Shown: in pieces, positions 61,915-64,000 of the stretch
Layout: the number at the start of each line of letters is the position of its first letter
How positions within the stretch are numbered: position 1 is the first letter of the stretch
DNA from: Rhodanobacter sp. 7MK24
GTDB lineage: Bacteria > Pseudomonadota > Gammaproteobacteria > Xanthomonadales > Rhodanobacteraceae
NCBI RefSeq assembly: GCF_014842995.1
Contig: NZ_JACYXL010000008.1
Location: 1-64,000 of the forward strand
Direction of reading: 5' to 3'
DNA length: 64,000 bases
Notes under the pieces: generated by a model
The model's database searches: none
What the model was told of the DNA's origin: nothing
Seen by the model: the letters and a program-made list of their open reading frames with translations, nothing else
Position numbers and translations under genes: made by a program

Positions 61915-64000
61915 ATGAATTCATACCGCGAGCCGCATGCCACGATTCCGAGCGAGGCCGACCAACTGGTCTGGCTGGGCCGACTGATCGGTGCATCCAC
62001 GACGCAGGCCGTGGCCGAGCTGGTGGTGGAACTGCTTCGCGCCTGCCCGGCCTGCCGCGATGCCCGCGTGCTGTGGCTGGAGCGCGGCGAATGCCGCGCC
62101 ACCAGCGGCAAACCGGATGTGCGGGACACGGCGCGCATGCTGGCGGTGTTGAACGATGGGCACGGTGCGCCACCGCTTGCCGACGGCGAACTGCGGATGC
62201 GGCTGGCGCCGGATGTTCCGGCCGTGCTGTTCGTGTTGCATCGGGACGCCGCAGCCGGCCCGTCGGTGCGCACGGTGCTGGAGCGCTGCCTCGCGCTGGC
62301 CGGGCAGCAACTGCGGCAACTGCTGGCGCTGGCTGAGTTGCACGATTCGCATCACCAACTGGAGCGTTCGGAAAACCTGCTGCGCGCGCTGTTCTCCATC
62401 GCCGACCTCGCCGGTGCCGACCTCGACATGCCCGAGCTGCTGCGCGGCATCCACAGCATTGTCGGCACGCTGATGTATGCGGAGAACTTTTTCATCGTGC
62501 GGCACGATCCCGAAGGCGGCACGACGCGTTTCCTGTACTACGCCGACACCGAAGACGCCGAAGGCCCCGACATCGTGCGAGAGGATTCGCTGGAGGCGAT
62601 GCGCGGCTCGCTTACCTGGCACCTGCTCACCCTGGGCCGGCCGCTGATGGGCAGCACCGAGCAGCTGGCTGCGCAGATTGGCGTTCCGCTGAATGTGATC
62701 GGCCCTGACAGCGTGGACTGGCTGGGCGTGCCGATGCTGCGTGAGGGACGCGTGCACGGCGCACTGGTGGTGCAGAGCTATCGCCAGGGCATCGGCTACT
62801 CCGATGAGGATCGTGCGGTGCTCGGCTTCGTTGCCGAGCACGTGCTCACCGCACTGGAGCGCAAGCAGACCAAGGACGAGCTGGAAGACCGCGTATTGCA
62901 GCGCACCCGCGAGCTGGCCGCCGCCAACCGCGAGTTGCAGGAGGAGGTGCTTGAGCGCCAGCGCGCGGGACGCCTGCAGTCGGTGCTGTTCCGGTTGGCC
63001 GAACTGGGCACGGCCGACCTCGACGAGGAGGCGTTCTATCGATGCGTGCATGCCGAGGTCGGCAGTCTGCTCGACGCGTCCAATTTCTACATCGCCCTGC
63101 TGGACGAGGAAGAGCAGCAGTTGCACTTCCCCTACTACATGGATGCCGGTGTGCAGAGCGCATTCAGCCTGTCGCTGGGGCAACGCAGCATCACCGTGTA
63201 CGTATTGCGCACCGGCAAGCCCTGGTTGGGCAGTCGCCACGAACTGGATGCCTTGGCAAAGGAGGGCAAGATCGTGCGCCGCGTCATCGGCGTGCCGCCT
63301 GCCTGCTGGCTCGGCGTGCCGTTGCGCGCGGGCGATACGGTGATCGGCGTGGTCGCCGTGCAGGGTTACGACGACGAAGTGCGCTTCGGCGCGGCGGACC
63401 AGGAGCTGCTCAGCTTCGCCGCGCTGCAGATTGCCAACAGCATCCATCGCCGCCGTGCCGCCGCCGCGCTGCTGCAGGCCAACCTGCAGTTGGAGCACCG
63501 CGTGGAGGCGCGCACCCGCGAGCTGCGCGAGCAGATCGCCGAGCGCGAGCAGATGCAACGCCAGCTGCGCCACGAAGTGATGCATGACCCGCTTACCGGC
63601 CTGCCCAATCGCGGCTTCCTGCGCGAGCGGCTGGGCGAGCGGTTGGCGCGGCGGTCGTCGGACAAGCCGTGCGCGTTGCTGTACCTGGACGTGGATCGCT
63701 TCAAGGTCATCAACGACAGCCTTGGCCATCTGGCCGGAGACGCTTTCCTTCAGGCGGTGGCGAACCGCCTGCGTGCCTGCGTGAGGGTGCCGGACGTGGT
63801 GGCGCGGCTGTCGGGCGACGAGTTTGCGATCCTGCTGGACGCGGTGGTCGAACCGGCGGTCGCCGAGCGCATGGCGCACGGCGTGTTGCTGGCGCTGCGC
63901 CAGCCGCTGTCGATCGGCGGTCGTGAGCTGGAGCCCTCCGCCAGCGTGGGCATCGCGATTGCCGCGCAGCACGAGCGGGCCGACGCCTTGCTGCGCGACG
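61915..64000 (+). CDS. GAF-GAF-GGDEF signalling protein, 5' part
   Basis: 695 codons are visible and the frame is open at the window end. An N-terminal region of about 150 residues precedes a GAF domain (about 155-330, MPELLRGIHSIVGTLMYAEN), a coiled-coil stretch (QRTRELAAANRELQEEVLERQ), a second GAF domain (about 360-520) and another coiled coil. The GGDEF domain starts near 557 (HDPLTGLPNRGFL, DVDRFKVINDSLGHLAGD); its signature loop is RLSGDEF, a variant still compatible with activity. Downstream an EAL domain may follow, out of view. It would make or sense cyclic di-GMP in response to GAF ligands. No membrane span is seen. Confidence 0.92.
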   Translation, partial: MNSYREPHATIPSEADQLVWLGRLIGASTTQAVAELVVELLRACPACRDARVLWLERGECRATSGKPDVRDTARMLAVLNDGHGAPPLADGELRMRLAPDVPAVLFVLHRDAAAGPSVRTVLERCLALAGQQLRQLLALAELHDSHHQLERSENLLRALFSIADLAGADLDMPELLRGIHSIVGTLMYAENFFIVRHDPEGGTTRFLYYADTEDAEGPDIVREDSLEAMRGSLTWHLLTLGRPLMGSTEQLAAQIGVPLNVIGPDSVDWLGVPMLREGRVHGALVVQSYRQGIGYSDEDRAVLGFVAEHVLTALERKQTKDELEDRVLQRTRELAAANRELQEEVLERQRAGRLQSVLFRLAELGTADLDEEAFYRCVHAEVGSLLDASNFYIALLDEEEQQLHFPYYMDAGVQSAFSLSLGQRSITVYVLRTGKPWLGSRHELDALAKEGKIVRRVIGVPPACWLGVPLRAGDTVIGVVAVQGYDDEVRFGAADQELLSFAALQIANSIHRRRAAAALLQANLQLEHRVEARTRELREQIAEREQMQRQLRHEVMHDPLTGLPNRGFLRERLGERLARRSSDKPCALLYLDVDRFKVINDSLGHLAGDAFLQAVANRLRACVRVPDVVARLSGDEFAILLDAVVEPAVAERMAHGVLLALRQPLSIGGRELEPSASVGIAIAAQHERADALLRD

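Noticed and set aside
59550-62336. 928-codon plus-strand frame opposite dinG
   Set aside because: Antisense of dinG, which has all helicase and cluster motifs; the frame also begins inside the hairpin element.

Overview
This 64 kb window is a G+C-rich (roughly two thirds G+C by eye), gene-dense stretch of a gammaproteobacterial chromosome. The gene set points to the Xanthomonadales, most likely Rhodanobacteraceae (Dyella/Rhodanobacter/Luteibacter-like): an Oar-type TonB-dependent receptor, a TPR-sulfotransferase, a DUF3247 protein, E2 and E3 pyruvate dehydrogenase subunits that both carry lipoyl domains, a 2-Cys OhrR, and the GAGAGG/GGTGAGGGG hairpin repeats common between genes of this group. 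This is inferred from family resemblance; no rRNA gene is present to settle it. I see no prophage, transposase, CRISPR array or tRNA.

Layout. 1-2.5 kb: 3' part of a TonB receptor with a strong terminator. 2.7-7.4 kb (minus): TPR-sulfotransferase, a glutaredoxin/IscA-like/rhodanese fusion, an SGNH hydrolase and alanine aminotransferase alaA. 7.5-15.8 kb (plus): GTPase rsgA, a small membrane protein, a DUF1704 metallopeptidase-like protein, malic enzyme maeB, and aceE. 15.9-22 kb (minus): two MFS transporters, a secreted esterase-like protein and small membrane proteins. 22-31 kb: a DUF3247 gene, a Tat-exported FAD oxidase, a LytTR regulator, lipoproteins, a universal stress protein, a periplasmic peroxiredoxin and several small exported proteins. 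31.3-35.8 kb (minus): an ABC ATPase and its permease fused to an M1 peptidase. 36-39.6 kb (plus): aceF-lpdA.

39.7-42.9 kb is the most unusual part: three tandem paralogous single-span membrane proteins of unknown function, with a DapB-like reductase lacking the canonical catalytic histidines lying on the opposite strand between two of them. 43.4-46 kb holds an ECF sigma factor with its putative membrane-bound regulator, a divergent membrane gene with a 10-bp inverted repeat between them, then ohr and ohrR with matching operator-like palindromes. 46-52.4 kb: dinB, an ATP-grasp ligase, a COG4280 membrane protein, two small paralogous membrane proteins flanking an exported DUF6624-like protein, and an APC permease. 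52.6-64 kb: a GH50-like (agarase-type) glycoside hydrolase, an NRDE protein, exported-looking ligB, a minus-strand group (hutD-, nnrU- and ychJ-like), a hairpin-rich repeat block, dinG and the 5' part of a GAF-GAF-GGDEF signalling protein.

Themes: central carbon metabolism (maeB, aceE, aceF-lpdA, with aceE about 20 kb from its partners), peroxide/redox defence (ohr-ohrR, peroxiredoxin, glutaredoxin fusion), DNA repair (dinB, ligB, dinG), and many exported or membrane proteins of unknown role. Short repeats occur between genes and, in one case, inside the lpdA coding sequence.
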